Part shown: one piece after another, positions 54,621 to 64,000 of the stretch
Numbering within the stretch: the first letter of the stretch is position 1
Layout of the letters: each line of letters starts with the position of its first letter
NCBI GenBank assembly: GCA_964007475.1
Contig: OZ023274.1
Location: 60,568,573-60,632,572, forward strand
DNA from: Hybos culiciformis
Lineage: Eukaryota; Arthropoda; Insecta; Diptera; Hybotidae
DNA: 64,000 nt
Direction of reading: 5' to 3'
Program-made: the position numbers and the translations under genes
The notes under the pieces: model-generated
Databases searched by the model: none
What the model was told of the DNA's origin: nothing
The model's input: only the letters and a program-made list of their open reading frames with translations

Positions 54621-55091
54621 CTTGAACCACTCAGAATGGGCTGAATATTGGAGGGGGGTAGAGGCGGTACCCAAACTCCCAAAACTGAAATCAGTTCTTG
54701 GGGCAAAGGCCCCGTTTCGGAGATAGGGCCCCCCAAAGTTTTCATACTTTTTTATATTGAAATTTTTTTTATTGTGCCCGGAAACGGGTTTTTAGAACTT
54801 TTTTCATATTAGCGACAAAATTCAAAAAAAGAAAAAAGTTTTTTGTTTTATTATTTTTAACGGGGTCGCTTTTTATAATATAATTTTATCAAACCGTACT
54901 AAGTACAATAAAATTTGTTTTACAATAGTTAAAATTTATCAGGCATAGTATTTTTATCTTTAAATATCAATTACGGTAAAAAAAATATCAATGTTTGAGT
55001 AATTTTTCATTACCCCACTTAAATAAGTTTATTTTTTTGTTTAAATAATTCTGACAGTTTTTATTGTTCATATTTTGCAAAATTTATCGAA

Positions 55092-62740
<7,649 letters not shown>

Positions 62741-62832
62741 TATTTTTAAAAACATTTTTGTTAGAACAATATTGTTAAAATAGTTTTTTTTAATTACTAG
62801 TAATTAACTTAATTTTATATATTTTATTAATA

Positions 62833-64000
62833 ATGAATTACTTTTGTTATTTGTGCAATTTTAAATCAGATCGTTCTATAGTTATTGCACATCTTAAGCA
62901 CATACATTTATTATATGAAAATAAACCAAATTTAGAATTAAAATGTATTGCAAATGAATTTTGCTTAGATAAACATGTATTTAAATCATACAGGGGTCTC
63001 AATAAACATTTGGTCTCTAAACATAAAGTAATAAGCCTGCCTCAAACATTTAATGATGTCGAGACTTTAACAAGAAACTCTTTCTCAAATTCATTGATTG
63101 AATTCCATAACCAATTTTTGGTTTTTCCTAAAAATTTATTAAATGTTTCAGATAATTTTTTGTCTCTGCCTCATAATCCGATAATTCGAGAAAATAAAAC
63201 AGATACTAGTAGCTTTAAAGAAAGTTATATTTCATTTTGCTCTTTAATTGAGTCCCTAGGTATACCAAATTCTAGTATACAAAAAATTAATTCTTCGTTC
63301 CAAACAATTCTAACCCAAGTTTTAACTACCACTGAACCCTTTTTGAATATGGATTCAAAAAACCTTAAAAACTATTACGATTATAAAGAAAACGTTTTAT
63401 GTTCTTTTTCTGATTGAAAAATACTTATAAACGAAAAAATTTTTTTCACAATCAAGTAAATTTTGTAAAATCCAAACAACTGTCTATCGGGATGAGAAAC
63501 GAAATATGTTACAATACGAAACTTAGAAAAATATCAAGAAAATATGTTCAATGCAAATTTCAATATATACCGATATTGGAAACTATAAAATCATTGTTCA
63601 AAAATAAAGAATTTAAAAATTTGTATTTTAGCAGTAATCATAAATGCGATCCTTTTATTCTTTCAAACTTTTGTTGTGGAAAAACATTTGCTTCTTCTAC
63701 TTTTTTCAAAGCTAATCCTTATGCAATAAAAATACAATTATACTGGGACGAGTTTGAGGTATGCAATCCTTTGGGAAGCAAGAGTGGCGTTCATAAATTG
63801 GGAGGGATATATATGTCCATTAGAAATTTACCCCCCGAATATTTGAGCAAAAAGGAACATATTCACCTTGTAGCTCTATTTTATTCATCTGATATCAAAA
63901 TACCTAGCAAAATCAATAAAATTTTAGAACCCATAATAAAAGATATTCAGAAATTAGAAATTGAGGGTTTTGAAATAGATGGAAGTAATATTAAAGGTAC
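62833..64000 (+). pseudogene. C2H2-finger and CACTA-transposase-like gene, one frame break, cut by the window edge
   Basis: The ATG at 62833 opens 194 codons. The first finger is CYLC...AHLKHIH near the N-terminus, followed by a second (KC...C...FKSYRGLNKHLVSKH). It ends at TGA 63415-63417. A second frame, open from 63414 to the window end, continues with FSSNHKCDPFILSNFCCG, then KIQLYWDEFEVCNPLGSKSG, VHKLGGIYMSIRNLPPEY and a HLVALFYSSDIKI...ILEPIIKDI block. A single -1-type change near 63405-63416 would join them; no intron borders are seen. The second part resembles the DGF...YNLPP...PLIDEL block of CACTA/EnSpm (Transposase_21) proteins, with the Asp of LYWDEFE as a possible catalytic residue. 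That similarity is from memory. The break may be real decay, an assembly error or a programmed shift. Confidence 0.65.

Overview
The window looks like AT-rich nuclear DNA of an arthropod, most likely an insect. The evidence is spliceosomal GT-AG introns, a gustatory-receptor-like seven-helix gene, a 412/mdg1-type LTR retrotransposon with a primer site resembling the tRNA-Arg type, and many kinds of DNA transposon. Most of the recognisable content is mobile DNA in nested insertions. I see no prokaryotic features.

Layout: 1-4763 (minus) is a Ty3/gypsy-like element whose gag is intact, whose pol is broken once and cut by the window edge, and whose gag ends at a canonical -1 slippery heptamer. 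5112-5444 holds three hairpins with a shared head and different, self-complementary bases. 6007-7549 is a 1.5-kb near-perfect palindrome. 10985-23321 is a stack of insertions: a decayed hAT gene split by a 1.2-kb inverted-repeat element, then a 5'-truncated LINE, then a full-length 412/mdg1-like element with LTRs identical by eye.

From 23322 to 36940 there are several short inverted-repeat elements, some with exact target duplications. They include an 82-bp hAT derivative and a mariner-like element nested inside a hAT derivative. There is also a truncated LTR element with its primer site, a hairpin-rich relative of the big palindrome, a PIF/Harbinger relic and copies of a dispersed non-coding family. 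38405-39382 (minus) is the main exon of a gustatory-receptor-like gene. 40708-53040 holds further relics, a cluster of four 17-bp hairpins and a palindrome built from two tRNA-Tyr-like sequences.

55092-64000 is the most interesting part. An eight-exon gene encodes 498 residues without a frame error once a 2,600-bp hAT element in exon 2 is set aside. The hAT has an 8-bp target duplication and an intact 593-residue Charlie/Buster-like transposase. Only 92 bp downstream, on the same strand, is a two-finger C2H2 gene that runs, after one frame break, into a domain resembling the first catalytic block of CACTA-type transposases. I propose that these two genes form a two-gene mobile element that is poorly described in animals. 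This is inference and needs database searches. Intron 4 of the first gene holds an array of 408-bp units with internal dyad symmetry.

Limits: all coordinates and similarities were read by eye. Family names rest on motifs, not on searches.
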